From assembly GCA_963759115.1 (NCBI GenBank), contig CAVWXT010000005.1, positions 1,054,001 to 1,118,000 on the forward strand: a DNA stretch of 64,000 bases. The letters run 5' to 3'. Both the position numbers and the translations under genes were made by a program. Every line of letters starts with the position of its first letter. The stretch's first letter is position 1. The notes under the pieces are model-generated. The model did no database searches. It saw nothing but the letters and a program-made list of their open reading frames with translations, and was not told where the DNA came from. Shown here piece after piece: positions 56,038 through 64,000 of this stretch. Origin of the DNA: CAVWXT01 sp963759115 (GTDB taxonomy: Bacteria; Planctomycetota; Planctomycetia; Pirellulales; Thermoguttaceae).

Positions 56038-57137
56038 TTGCCGCCCAGCTTGCGGCAAATGGCCGTGGCCATCTCGCTGGTGCCAACGGCCGTGGGATCG
56101 TTGCGGTCGGCCTTCATGTCGTAGGTGACGTCCTTGCCTTCGGCGATCACGGCGGCTACGGCCTTTTCGAGGCGGTCGGCGGCGTCGAGCTCTTTCAGAT
56201 GGCGAAGCATGAGCATGCCGGAAAGGATCAGCGCCGTGGGGTTCACCTTGTTCTGCCCCTTGTACTTCGGCGCGCTGCCGTGGGTGGCCTCGAAAACGGC
56301 GCCGCTGGGGCCGAGGTTCGCGCCCGGCGCCATGCCCAGGCCGCCCACCAATCCGGCCGCCAGGTCGCTGAGGATGTCGCCGTACAGATTCGGCAGCACC
56401 AACACGTCGTACAACTCGGGCTTCTGCACCAACTGCATGCACATGTTGTCGACGATCCGGTCTTCAAATTCGATGTCGGAGAACTCGTGGGCGATTTTGC
56501 GGGCGGTGGCCAGGAACAGGCCGTCCGTGTGCTTCATGATGTTCGCCTTGTGGACGGCCGTCACCTTGCGGCGGCCGTTCTCGCGGGCGTACTCGAACGC
56601 GCAGCGGACGATCCGCTCGGTGCCCGAGATGCTGATCGGCTTGATCGAGATGCCGGTTTCCGCGCGTCCCGAGCGGATCGGCCGCTGCGGCGAAATCCGG
56701 TTGATGCAGTCGAACAGTTCGCTGGTGACGGTCTGGCCGGCCTCGAATTCGACGCCCGCGTAAAGGTCCTCGGTGTTCTCGCGGACGATGACCAGGTTGA
56801 CCGGCCGGTGCTTGAAGAAGGTCCGCACGCCCGGATAGTACTTGCAGGGGCGAATGCAGGCGAACAGGCCCAACTCCTGGCGCAGATGGACGTTGACGCT
56901 GCGGAAGCCGGTGCCGACGGGCGTGGTGATGGGGGCCTTCAGGGCACACCGCGTGCGGCGAATGCTGGCCATCGTGGCGTCGGGCAGGGGCGTGCCGCAC
57001 TTCGCCATCACGTCCACGCCCGCCTCCTGAACGTCCCAGTGGATTGCCACCCCGGTGGCGTCGACGCAGCGTCGCGCCGCCTCGGCCAATTCCGGCCCGA
57101 CACCATCGCCGGTAATCAACGTCACTTCATAAGCCAT
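56034..57137 (-). CDS. NAD-type isocitrate dehydrogenase family enzyme
   Basis: 367 residues, unbroken. LITGDGVGPELAEAARRCVD, TTPVGTGFRSVNVHLRQELG, LFACIRPCKYYPGVRTFFKH, VIVRENTEDLYAGVEFEAGQ, VTAVHKANIMKHTDGLFLAT, DNMCMQLVQKPELYDVLVLP, NLYGDILSDLAAGLVGGLGM and VFEATHGSAPKYKGQNKVNP define the beta-decarboxylating dehydrogenase family. The SVNVHLRQELGLFACIRP region fits isocitrate dehydrogenase better than isopropylmalate dehydrogenase. It makes 2-oxoglutarate in the citric acid cycle. The stop codon lies inside a dispersed repeat. Confidence 0.85.
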   Translation of the reverse strand: MAYEVTLITGDGVGPELAEAARRCVDATGVAIHWDVQEAGVDVMAKCGTPLPDATMASIRRTRCALKAPITTPVGTGFRSVNVHLRQELGLFACIRPCKYYPGVRTFFKHRPVNLVIVRENTEDLYAGVEFEAGQTVTSELFDCINRISPQRPIRSGRAETGISIKPISISGTERIVRCAFEYARENGRRKVTAVHKANIMKHTDGLFLATARKIAHEFSDIEFEDRIVDNMCMQLVQKPELYDVLVLPNLYGDILSDLAAGLVGGLGMAPGANLGPSGAVFEATHGSAPKYKGQNKVNPTALILSGMLMLRHLKELDAADRLEKAVAAVIAEGKDVTYDMKADRNDPTAVGTSEMATAICRKLGGK

Positions 57138-57537
57138 TATCGCCTCTAGCAGGTTTTGTCAGGGGAACGATTCAAGCTAACAAACGACCCTTTGCCGGTC
57201 AACCGCCCGTGCGACGGCATTCGATGCTTGTCTGTACCCCTGGCATCGGTTATAATGCGGCTTCCGCCAGCGACGAGAGGTCGGTTGAGAGACCTGTGCC
57301 TTTCCTGAATTTTTGGAGTGCGGCGATTCATCGCCGCTTTCCGTGGAAGGACTGAGACTGTCTCTCACCGGCTGCCCTACGCAAGAAAAGCGGCGATGAA
57401 TCGCCGCAGTCCAAAGGCGGACGGGCTATCGAGGGGGCCGCCAGGCGAGTTCGGTCGTTGACGCAGTCGTCAGATTCTGAACAGGGCCATCGGGAGTCGG
57501 CCGCTACGACAATTCGGGGGACGTGGAAGGTGTCGGG
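57138..57537. other. Intergenic region with R2 copy
   Basis: 400 bases between divergent genes. The repeat element R2 (57313-57425) takes up its centre. GTTATAATGCGG at 57249-57260 contains TATAAT and may be part of a promoter. Confidence 0.5.
57313..57425. repeat. Palindromic element R2, copy 2
   Basis: Same orientation and arms as 49766-49877 (TGCGGCGATTCATCGCCGCT and its complement), with a variable centre and the shared tail AAGGCGGACGG. Confidence 0.88.
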
Positions 57538-59061
57538 ATGACGGTGGAGCAGGAACTAATCGAGATCTTCTCCTCGACGCCGGGCGAGAGAAACCGGGAG
57601 ATTCTGGTCGGCTACTACGGCTGGGAGGACGGCCGCCAGCACACCCTCACCGAGATTGGGTCCCGTTTCGGAATTACGCGAGAGCGGGTGCGGCAGGTCT
57701 GCGCCAAGCTCACCAAGCGGATCAAGACCCCCGCGGCAGTCCCCGCGCCGGCCCTGGATCGGGCCCTGGCATTGATCGCCGCGCGATTGCCCAGTTCGGC
57801 CGCCCAGATCGAGGCGGAAATGCTCGACCAGGGCCTGACGGCCGTCGGCCTGTCGACGGAGAGCATAGCGGCCGGCGCCAAACTGCTCGGCCGCCCCGTC
57901 CGCTTCAAGACTATCAAGGTCCCCAGCGGCAGCGGTGGCGAAAAAGGGGCAAGCTGGACTTGCCGGGACGAGTCGACCGAATGTCGGTCCCCGTTCATTG
58001 CGGCGGACGCATCCGACCCGTCCCCGTGTTCATCCCGGCCAACCGACAACCGCCTGGTGATCCGTCCCGACCAACTCCCCGCGGTCTTGGCGGTCGTCGA
58101 TCTGGCCAAGAAGGAGGTCTACTTTCACGGCCTGGCCCGGGTCGAACAGATCGAACGGGCGATCGCCGCCCAGGAGGGACAGCGGGTCGGGGCTGGGCTG
58201 GTCCGGCAGACGCTGCAACTGATGGACGGATTCTGTTGGCTCGACGATACGACAGGCTGGTTCCGCCTCCGCCCGATCCACAAGCACGGGTTGCCCAAGG
58301 CCGTCGACAAGGTGCTGGCGGTGGCCGGCGCGGTGACGGTCTCGCAACTGCGGGCAGCGCTCGGGCGCAATCGCCGCCTCTGGAAGGAGCCGCCGCCGGA
58401 GAACGTGCTCTCGCAGTTCTGCGGCCAGATGCCCGGGGTCCGCGTCGAAGGGGATCGCCTCATTTCCGATCCGCCGCGCGACTGGCGGAAATCGTTGACG
58501 GGCGTGGAGGCGAAACTCGTTCGCGTGCTCCTGGACCACGGCCCGGTGATGGAGCGCGGCGCCATGGAAGACCTGTGCGTTTCCGGCGGCATGAACCGGT
58601 TCAGCTTTCACGCCTTTGTGTCATGGTCGCCGGTGATAGCCCAATACGGCCACAGCGTGTACGGACTGCTGGGAACCGAGGTCGTGCCGCAGCAGGTGGA
58701 AGCGCTGTTGGCCCAACGCCGCACCAGCCGCCTCCATCACCGCGTGCTTGATAATCACGGTTGGACCGAGGACGGCAAGGTTTGGCTCGGCTACCGGCTA
58801 TCGAAGGCGGCGAGCACCTATGCCGTGATTACGGTGCCGGCGGCGTTGAAGAAGGTGGTGCGAGGCCGCTTCCAGCTTCTGGCCCCCGACAGTCGCCCGA
58901 TCGGCACCCTGGCCACCAAGGACGGCCGCGCCTGGGGGCTTGGCGCGTTTCTGCGCGAGCGGGGCGCCCGCATCGGCGATCACATCATTCTCACGCTCGA
59001 CCTGGAGAAATGCACCGCGGTCGTGACCTGGGACGAGACGGACGAGGAGCGCTCGCCCTAG
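57538..59061 (+). CDS. DNA-binding protein with sigma-70 region 4-like domain
   Basis: 507 residues from ATG 57538. Residues 5-65 (ILVGYYGWEDGRQHTLTEIG then SRFGITRERVRQVCAKLTKR) are a sigma region 4 helix-turn-helix as at the end of RpoD. No region 2 is present. The following 400 residues contain winged-helix-like units (VYFHGLARVEQIERAIAAQE, KVLAVAGAVTVSQLRAALGR, TGVEAKLVRVLLDHGPVMER) and a beta-rich C-terminus (STYAVITVPAALKKVVRGRF to ITLTLDLEKC region). A stretch near residues 140-170 is low-complexity. It is probably a transcription regulator; the target is unknown. Confidence 0.75.
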   Translation: MTVEQELIEIFSSTPGERNREILVGYYGWEDGRQHTLTEIGSRFGITRERVRQVCAKLTKRIKTPAAVPAPALDRALALIAARLPSSAAQIEAEMLDQGLTAVGLSTESIAAGAKLLGRPVRFKTIKVPSGSGGEKGASWTCRDESTECRSPFIAADASDPSPCSSRPTDNRLVIRPDQLPAVLAVVDLAKKEVYFHGLARVEQIERAIAAQEGQRVGAGLVRQTLQLMDGFCWLDDTTGWFRLRPIHKHGLPKAVDKVLAVAGAVTVSQLRAALGRNRRLWKEPPPENVLSQFCGQMPGVRVEGDRLISDPPRDWRKSLTGVEAKLVRVLLDHGPVMERGAMEDLCVSGGMNRFSFHAFVSWSPVIAQYGHSVYGLLGTEVVPQQVEALLAQRRTSRLHHRVLDNHGWTEDGKVWLGYRLSKAASTYAVITVPAALKKVVRGRFQLLAPDSRPIGTLATKDGRAWGLGAFLRERGARIGDHIILTLDLEKCTAVVTWDETDEERSP

Positions 59062-59084
59062 GAGCCTGACATACCGAAATTGTC

Positions 59085-59149
59085 GGGTGCCACGGGCAGC
59101 TTGTCTGCCCGTGCAGGAGACACGGGCAGACAAGCTGCCCGTGGCACCC
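59085..59149. repeat. Perfect palindrome with 29-base arms
   Basis: GGGTGCCACGGGCAGCTTGT with CTGCCCGTG is perfectly complementary to the right arm at 59121-59149, around a 7-base loop. It lies 24 bases after a stop codon and before a convergent gene, so it may end transcription from both sides, but it has no T-run. Confidence 0.9.
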
Positions 59150-59216
59150 AACCCGACATCTCATGTGTATCAGACTACGAAGAGGTGCCAGTGGCTTGGC
59201 GTAGCAGGAGCGCCGA

Positions 59217-59468
59217 CTATCCACCGGCTACGCGGCGCGGAATGGTGAACGAGTACAGGCACATCACTGCGCCGGTGGCCATCAGGCTCCACGGCGCCCA
59301 AGGGGGCGGCACGATCTGCGTGGGCTGGCCCACCTTCGGCTCGAAATCAAAAGGCCCGGCCGGCGGCGGATCGTCGCGCATTTTGAGGCTGACCTTCTCT
59401 ACGCCCAGACACTCCACTCCCAGGATCATCACAAAAAACGCGATGGCTAAGAAGAACGCTCGCCACAT
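59217..59468 (-). CDS. Small membrane protein
   Basis: 83 residues with two membrane helices: MWRAFFLAIAFFVMILGVEC and PWSLMATGAVMCLYSFTIPR. Between them is VEKVSLKMRDDPPPAGPFDF and IVPPPWA. The pattern of an N-terminal helix ending GVECLGVE and a C-terminal WSLMAxGAVxCLYSFTIPRR looks conserved among planctomycetes as far as I recall. Function unknown. Confidence 0.7.
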   Translation of the reverse strand: MWRAFFLAIAFFVMILGVECLGVEKVSLKMRDDPPPAGPFDFEPKVGQPTQIVPPPWAPWSLMATGAVMCLYSFTIPRRVAGG

Positions 59469-59926
59469 GCTTTGGGCCTCCGCAGAACCACGACGGCAAG
59501 AGACAACTAGAAGTCGCCTCCTGTAGAATCATCGACTTTCGGCCTCGGCTTGCTCCAGCGCGCGGCGGGCTTGGCCCTCGCAAGAGCAATTCCCGGCGCA
59601 CGTCTTAGCGATCCTGCCGGATGAGCCGAGGCTGTTTGGCGAAGGGACAAAAATCCCCCCTTTGTAGCGTAGGCAGAGTTCCTTGTCAGTGCAATTTCCG
59701 AACGTGCCTCCTTTGCCGACCGTGCGGGATGCGGAAGGCCGGATGAGGGCAAAAACCGGGGGCTCCACGGAAACGGCGGTCAATGCGAAGATCGTAGTGA
59801 GCCGATCGAAAATGAGGGGGATCGCCCTTGCCGCGAAGGCCGTTGTTTGATGGCAGCGGTTCTCATATAATACAGGGCACTGCCGGCCAACGAGGCAGGA
59901 CAGGATAGGAGAGGGACGGCTCGGAC
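59469..59926. other. Intergenic region
   Basis: 458 bases. Nothing coding is supported. CATATAATACAGGG near 59866 contains TATAAT and could be the -10 box for the regulator gene that starts at 59927. Confidence 0.45.
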
Positions 59927-61663
59927 TTGCAGGCGGTGGAGTATCCTCGATTGACAGCCAAGCCCAGAATTCTTTTAGTTTGCGACTCGCGCGATGACGC
60001 GGAACAACTTCTGGCCCGCGCCGCCCATTCTCACGAAGTCGTGGTGGCCGACAACCCCCTGCACGCCTTGGCGCATCTGACGCAGGAGCAGTTTGCCGGC
60101 ATCTATGTCTCGTCTGAGTATCTTCAAGAAGCGCTGGCGATTGCCAAACTGCTCCAGAACGAAGAGATTCTGGACGGGATGCCGGACGGGGTCGTCCTGC
60201 TGGATGCCAACAACTCGATCATCTGGGGCAATGGCCGGCTGTGCGAGTGGTCGGGCCGCGACAGCGTGGTAGGCGCCAACTTCTACGCGGTGCTGGGAAG
60301 CCCGGAAATCCTCGGCCCCGATTTCTGCCCGTTCCACACGGCGTTGGCGACCGGCCAGGCGACGAGCTCTACGCTCCGCAGCGGCGAGAACCGTTACTAC
60401 CACGTCCACGCCGCGCCGATGCGCGAGGCGGGCAGTCCGCCGCAACGATTGATCGTCACCGTCCGCGACGTGACCAACGAGGTCCACCAGCAGCAGAAGA
60501 TGGCCGCGATCCATCAGGCCGGCATGGAGCTGGCCGACCTTGCGCCGGCCGAGATCGCCCACATGGCGGTGGGCGACCGCATCGAGTTGCTCAAGTCGAA
60601 CATCCTTCATTTCACCCGCGATCTGCTGCGGTTCGATGTGGTCGAGGTCCGCCTGCTCGACCAGAAGACAGGGCGGTTGGAACCGCTGCTCTCGATGGGC
60701 ATGGACCCCGAGGCGGCCGCCCGCGTGCTGTATGCTCAGCCCCAGAGCAACGGCGTGACGGGCTTCGTGGCGGCCACGGGAAAGAGCTATCTTTGCGAAG
60801 ACACCACCGAAGACCCGCTCTACCTTCCCGGCGTGAAGGGCGCAAAGAGTTCGTTGACCGTCCCCTTGCTGTTGCACGACAACGTGATCGGCACGTTCAA
60901 CGTGGAGAGTCCCGAGCCGCGGGCGTTCAGCGAGAGCGACTTGCAATTTCTGGAGATTTTCTGCCGCGACGTGGCCGGGGCGTTGAACACGCTGGAACTG
61001 CTGGTCGCCGAGAAGGCCACCACCGCCGCGGAGAGCGTCGAGGCCATCCACAGCGCCGTGGCGCTTCCGGTCGACGAGATTCTCAACGACGCGGTGAACG
61101 TGATGGAGAGCTACATCGGCCACGCGCCCGTGGTGGTCGAGCGGCTACAGCGCATTCTCCGCAACGCTCGCGACATCAAGCAGGTGATTCAGAAAGTGGG
61201 ACAGCAGATGGCGCCGGCCCAGGCGCTGCCGCCGACGATGCAGGTAGAGGAGCGGCCGGCGCTTCGGCAGCGGCGGATTCTGGTGGTCGATGCCGACGAG
61301 AACGTTCGCGGCGCCGCCCATAACCTGTTGGAGCGCTACGGCTGCGTGGTGGAGACTGCGCACGACGGCGCCGAGGCCCTTTACATGGTCCGCGCCCTTA
61401 CGGACGGCGAATACGACGCGGTGATTGCCGACATCCGCCTGCCCGACATGACCGGCTACGAGTTCATGCTCAAGCTCCAGGAGGTGATGGACCCGGCGCC
61501 GCTGGTGCTGATGACGGGTTTCGGCTGGGACCCCGGTCATTCGCTGGTCAAGGCCCGGCAAGCCGGCATTCAGGCCGTGCTCTACAAACCGTTCCGGCTC
61601 GACCAACTCATTAGCGCCGTGGAACAGATCGTCCGCTCCCCCAAGCCGGTGACGCAGGGGTAG
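59927..61663 (+). CDS. Receiver-PAS-GAF-receiver signalling protein
   Basis: 578 residues, TTG start. Residues 12-75 form a degenerate receiver (RILLVCDSRDDAEQLLARAA). A PAS domain follows (ILDGMPDGVVLLDANNSIIW, GRLCEWSGRDSVVGANFYAV), then a GAF domain (DLLRFDVVEVRLLDQKTGRL, NGVTGFVAATGKSYLCEDTT, SSLTVPLLLHDNVIGTFNVE). A helical linker leads to a complete C-terminal receiver: RRILVVDADENVRGAAHNLL, YDAVIADIRLPDMTGYEFML (phospho-Asp) and QAVLYKPFRLDQLISAVEQI (Lys). The linker (LPVDEILNDAVNVMESYIGH) resembles a histidine-kinase dimerisation helix but has no catalytic domain. It is likely a signal adaptor. Confidence 0.85.
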   Translation: MQAVEYPRLTAKPRILLVCDSRDDAEQLLARAAHSHEVVVADNPLHALAHLTQEQFAGIYVSSEYLQEALAIAKLLQNEEILDGMPDGVVLLDANNSIIWGNGRLCEWSGRDSVVGANFYAVLGSPEILGPDFCPFHTALATGQATSSTLRSGENRYYHVHAAPMREAGSPPQRLIVTVRDVTNEVHQQQKMAAIHQAGMELADLAPAEIAHMAVGDRIELLKSNILHFTRDLLRFDVVEVRLLDQKTGRLEPLLSMGMDPEAAARVLYAQPQSNGVTGFVAATGKSYLCEDTTEDPLYLPGVKGAKSSLTVPLLLHDNVIGTFNVESPEPRAFSESDLQFLEIFCRDVAGALNTLELLVAEKATTAAESVEAIHSAVALPVDEILNDAVNVMESYIGHAPVVVERLQRILRNARDIKQVIQKVGQQMAPAQALPPTMQVEERPALRQRRILVVDADENVRGAAHNLLERYGCVVETAHDGAEALYMVRALTDGEYDAVIADIRLPDMTGYEFMLKLQEVMDPAPLVLMTGFGWDPGHSLVKARQAGIQAVLYKPFRLDQLISAVEQIVRSPKPVTQG

Positions 61664-61807
61664 ACGCGTGTTGGTTCTTAGGAAAGCAAGGTCGCTTCCG
61701 TTTGGCGGTCAACGGCACGTCGGCGCAGAACTCACCACAAGTCGCACTCGCGGCAGCGGCTAAACGGCTGACACGATTTGCCCTGCCCCCCAGCGAACAA
61801 AGCCCCG

Positions 61808-62995
61808 ATGCACGCTCTCCTCCTGCTGTTCGCCCTGCTGGGTCATGCCTTCCTCTGGATCGGCTTGGTGAACCGACTGCACGCCTTGGGGATCCGGCGG
61901 CGGATCGTTTCGGCCACGACGGTGGTTCTCTTTCTCTGCGCCGCGCTCCTACCCGTCGGCATCGGCTGGTGGATCGTGCAAGGGGGCGGCGTCAAGTCTC
62001 CCCTTATGTCCGGCAGCAGTCTCGTGGGCCTGCTGATCAGCGTCTACCTGATGGCGTGCTGGGTTGTCGCGCCGGTGACGCTGCTCCGCACCGTCTATCT
62101 TCGTGTTCTTCGCCGGCCCCCTTCCATCTTACGTTTCCATCGGCGGCGGCCCACGCCCGTCAACCCGGCTGCCGCCGCCATTTCGGCCGCGGAAACCGCT
62201 CACCACTTCCTGGCGCGGCTGCCAGGAAACGAGACCCTGCAACTGACGGTGGCGGATTACGTGCTCGACGTGCCGCGGCTGGCCCCGGCTTTGGACGGGC
62301 TGAGGATCGTTCACTTGTCAGACCTGCACTTCACCGGCCGAGTCGGCAAGGCGTACTTCCGCGAGGTCGTGCGCACGAGCAACGAACTCCGACCCGATCT
62401 GGCGGTCGTCACGGGCGACCTCGTGGATACGCCGACATGCCTGGCGTGGATTGCCGATACGTTAGGGCGGCTCACCGCCCGAGCGGGCGTGTACTTCATT
62501 CTGGGCAACCACGACCTCCGCGTCGACACCGCCGTGCTTCGCCGCAAGTTGGAGGAAGGCGGTTTGATCGACGTCGGCGGCCGCTGCCGGCAGATCGACA
62601 TCGACGGGGTAGCGGTTATGGTGGCGGGCAATGAACGGCCGTGGATCGGCCCGGCCGCCGACATGAACGCCTGCCCGTCGGCCGGGCCGGACGGTCCTTT
62701 GCGAATTGCGCTCGCGCACACTCCCGATCAACTGGCTTGGGCTCGCACCCACCACGTTGATCTGCTGTTGACCGGCCATACGCACGGCGGTCAGATCTGC
62801 ATTCCGCCGCTGGGACCGATCCTCATGCCCACGATCAGGGGCGTGAAGTACGCTTCGGGCGTCTACTATGCGCCGCCGACGATTCTGCACGTCACCCGCG
62901 GCATCTCGGGCGACATTCCCGTCCGCTGGAACTGCCCGCCGGAGATTGCCTGCCTGAAGTTGCGGGCCATCGTGCCGAGAGACGGTCGACGCTAG
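61808..62995 (+). CDS. Membrane-anchored metallophosphoesterase
   Basis: 395 residues from ATG 61808. Three membrane helices occupy the N-terminus (MHALLLLFALLGHAFLWIGL, VLFLCAALLPVGIGWWIVQG, LVGLLISVYLMACWVVAPVT). From residue 170 comes a calcineurin-like domain with all motifs: IVHLSDLHFTG (DxH), LAVVTGDLVDTP (GDxxD), YFILGNHDLRV (GNHD), LAHTPDQLAWA, LLLTGHTHGGQICIP (GHTH). This is the YaeI-like family. The substrate may be a lipid-linked pyrophosphate such as UDP-diacylglucosamine, but this is only family-based. Confidence 0.88.
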   Translation: MHALLLLFALLGHAFLWIGLVNRLHALGIRRRIVSATTVVLFLCAALLPVGIGWWIVQGGGVKSPLMSGSSLVGLLISVYLMACWVVAPVTLLRTVYLRVLRRPPSILRFHRRRPTPVNPAAAAISAAETAHHFLARLPGNETLQLTVADYVLDVPRLAPALDGLRIVHLSDLHFTGRVGKAYFREVVRTSNELRPDLAVVTGDLVDTPTCLAWIADTLGRLTARAGVYFILGNHDLRVDTAVLRRKLEEGGLIDVGGRCRQIDIDGVAVMVAGNERPWIGPAADMNACPSAGPDGPLRIALAHTPDQLAWARTHHVDLLLTGHTHGGQICIPPLGPILMPTIRGVKYASGVYYAPPTILHVTRGISGDIPVRWNCPPEIACLKLRAIVPRDGRR

Positions 62996-63047
62996 CCGAA
63001 CGAGGAACCAGCAGCGCGTGCGACTCGTCGGCGGGAGAATAGACTGC

Positions 63048-64000
63048 TTACTTCTTGCCGACAAGTTGCTCCCACCGCGCCCGTTGTTCATCGGTGAGGA
63101 CTTCCATCGCCTGGCGGCGGGCTTCCTCAAGCACCACGGTGCGGGCGTGCGCAATTTCCTGTCGTTGCTTGCCCTGCGATCGCGCGTCGAGATCGTGTAC
63201 GGCTTGGTAAGCGGCTTCGATCAAATGGCGAATTCGTTCTTGCTGGGCGCCAGTCAATTGCAGATCCCGAACCACTTCAGGCATCGCCAGCGTGGCGGGG
63301 CCCGGCAGGCGGCGCATGAGCTCGCGAGCCTCTTGCTCCGTACGGGCGACAACGTTCCCTTGTCCGCTCGGGGTCGGCGACGTCTTGGCTCGCGGCCACC
63401 GCAGATCGGGCCACGCCGGATCGGACTGTGGCTCGTTCGGGGCAATCAGCCCTGTCAGCCGATCTCCCCAGGATGGAAGTTCGCCCGTCGACGGGCCGGC
63501 GTCCCAAGTCACCTCCACCGGCGCGAACGGCGCCGCCACGGCAATGATCGCCACCAGGGCGCCCAGGATGATCACGGACCTCGCGCCCAACCGCCGCCAC
63601 CCACTCACGTAGACACGCGCCGGCCTGCCATCGATTGCCCGGCCCCCGCCCCCGCCCCTGCCCGACGGCCATAGCTTGCGGAGCAGGTTTCCGGCGAAGA
63701 ACGAAACGCGAGGTGGAGGAGGTGCCTCGGTCTCACTCAAGCGGGACAGCCCCAGCCGAAACCGCTGGTCCGGCTCCTCATCCGTTGCGGCGTCATCGTC
63801 CTCGGTCGGAACAACCGGTGCGACGTGAACGGCGCATACTGCAAACCACCCCGTGTCGGTATGAAGTTCGGCCGTCTGACCAACATCCAGGCCCGGTGGA
63901 CGGTCGACCACCACCGAGAATCCGCCGGCCGATTCGTTCATCAGGATCGCCGGCAACAGCGTCGAGCCGATCCTCAGTTCGCAGAATTGCCGCGATTCCG
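63048..64000 (-). CDS. PilZ-type membrane protein with C-terminal LTxxQ-like region (5' end beyond window)
   Basis: The frame is open through the window end, so the N-terminus is missing. ELRIGSTLLPAILMNESAGG followed by FSVVVDRPPGLDVGQTAEL resembles a PilZ-like beta barrel, though the RxxxR motif would lie upstream. A linker, one transmembrane helix (SVIILGALVAIIAVAAPFAP) and a helical C-terminus follow (MPEVVRDLQLTGAQQERIRH, LIEAAYQAVHDLDARSQGKQ, VLTDEQRARWEQLVG). Two LTxxQ-like turns recall Spy/CpxP. It may couple a cytoplasmic signal to an envelope-sensing part. Confidence 0.65.
   Translation of the reverse strand, partial: ESRQFCELRIGSTLLPAILMNESAGGFSVVVDRPPGLDVGQTAELHTDTGWFAVCAVHVAPVVPTEDDDAATDEEPDQRFRLGLSRLSETEAPPPPRVSFFAGNLLRKLWPSGRGGGGGRAIDGRPARVYVSGWRRLGARSVIILGALVAIIAVAAPFAPVEVTWDAGPSTGELPSWGDRLTGLIAPNEPQSDPAWPDLRWPRAKTSPTPSGQGNVVARTEQEARELMRRLPGPATLAMPEVVRDLQLTGAQQERIRHLIEAAYQAVHDLDARSQGKQRQEIAHARTVVLEEARRQAMEVLTDEQRARWEQLVGKK

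Noticed and set aside
59507..59783. Small minus-strand frames in the gap before the receiver-PAS-GAF gene
   Set aside because: No ribosome binding site, no hydrophobic or conserved segment; overlapping alternatives are equally open.

Overview
The window looks like a stretch of a planctomycete chromosome, probably Pirellulales-like and recovered from a metagenome. This is inferred from the high GC content, the complete Tad pilus locus with a planctomycete-style CpaB and secretin, the secreted Gfo/Idh/MocA oxidoreductase, the large modular secreted carbohydrate enzymes, several small secreted or membrane proteins, and many families of intergenic palindromic repeats. I saw no rRNA, tRNA or CRISPR array.

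Layout. 1-9392: Tad/Flp pilus locus (prepilin peptidase tail, TadE, CpaB, secretin, TadZ, TadA, TadB, TadC), with a VapBC-type pair inserted between tadZ and tadA. 9817-15742: three secreted carbohydrate-active proteins (an esterase with a lectin-like domain, a CBM9-like protein, a clan GH-A-like glycosidase with LamG). 15989-24469, minus strand: one eight-gene cluster of PspA, a secreted protein, an AAA+ ATPase, a TerB-like protein, a substrate-binding protein fused to an OmpA domain, an ABC permease, an ABC ATPase and a coiled-coil protein. 24727-30432: MutM carrying in-frame repeat insertions, a TPR protein, GalM, an oxidoreductase and a HEAT protein. 30662-35983: tdh and kbl, normally neighbours, separated by an accessory island holding a DUF2442 protein, a PD-(D/E)XK-like nuclease, an AbiEii-like nucleotidyltransferase and a HEPN/MNT pair. 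36063-45374: DUF2784, GspE-like ATPase plus STAS, a phage terminase remnant, FkbM methyltransferase, QueG, small secreted proteins and a short SecA. 45404-48378: restriction-modification pair. 48734-57137: LOG protein, sulfonucleotide reductase, a repeat-rich region, an IS30 element, two lower-GC genes and isocitrate dehydrogenase. 57538-64000: a sigma region 4-like DNA-binding protein, a receiver/PAS/GAF regulator, a membrane metallophosphoesterase and a PilZ-type membrane protein cut by the window end.

A property that affects the whole annotation: about twenty genes are broken by single-base indels, yet all conserved motifs survive. In nearly every break I could resolve, the extra base is a second, synonymous choice for the wobble position of one codon, and in the deletions the missing base is a wobble base. 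The simplest reading is a consensus built from two or more strains, where a synonymous SNP was written as both alleles or as neither. I therefore annotate these genes as intact CDSs spanning the breaks and do not call them pseudogenes.

The best candidates for something undescribed are the PspA/AAA+/TerB/OmpA-tethered ABC cluster, the mutM gene with palindromic repeats inserted in frame, and the nuclease in the tdh-kbl island.
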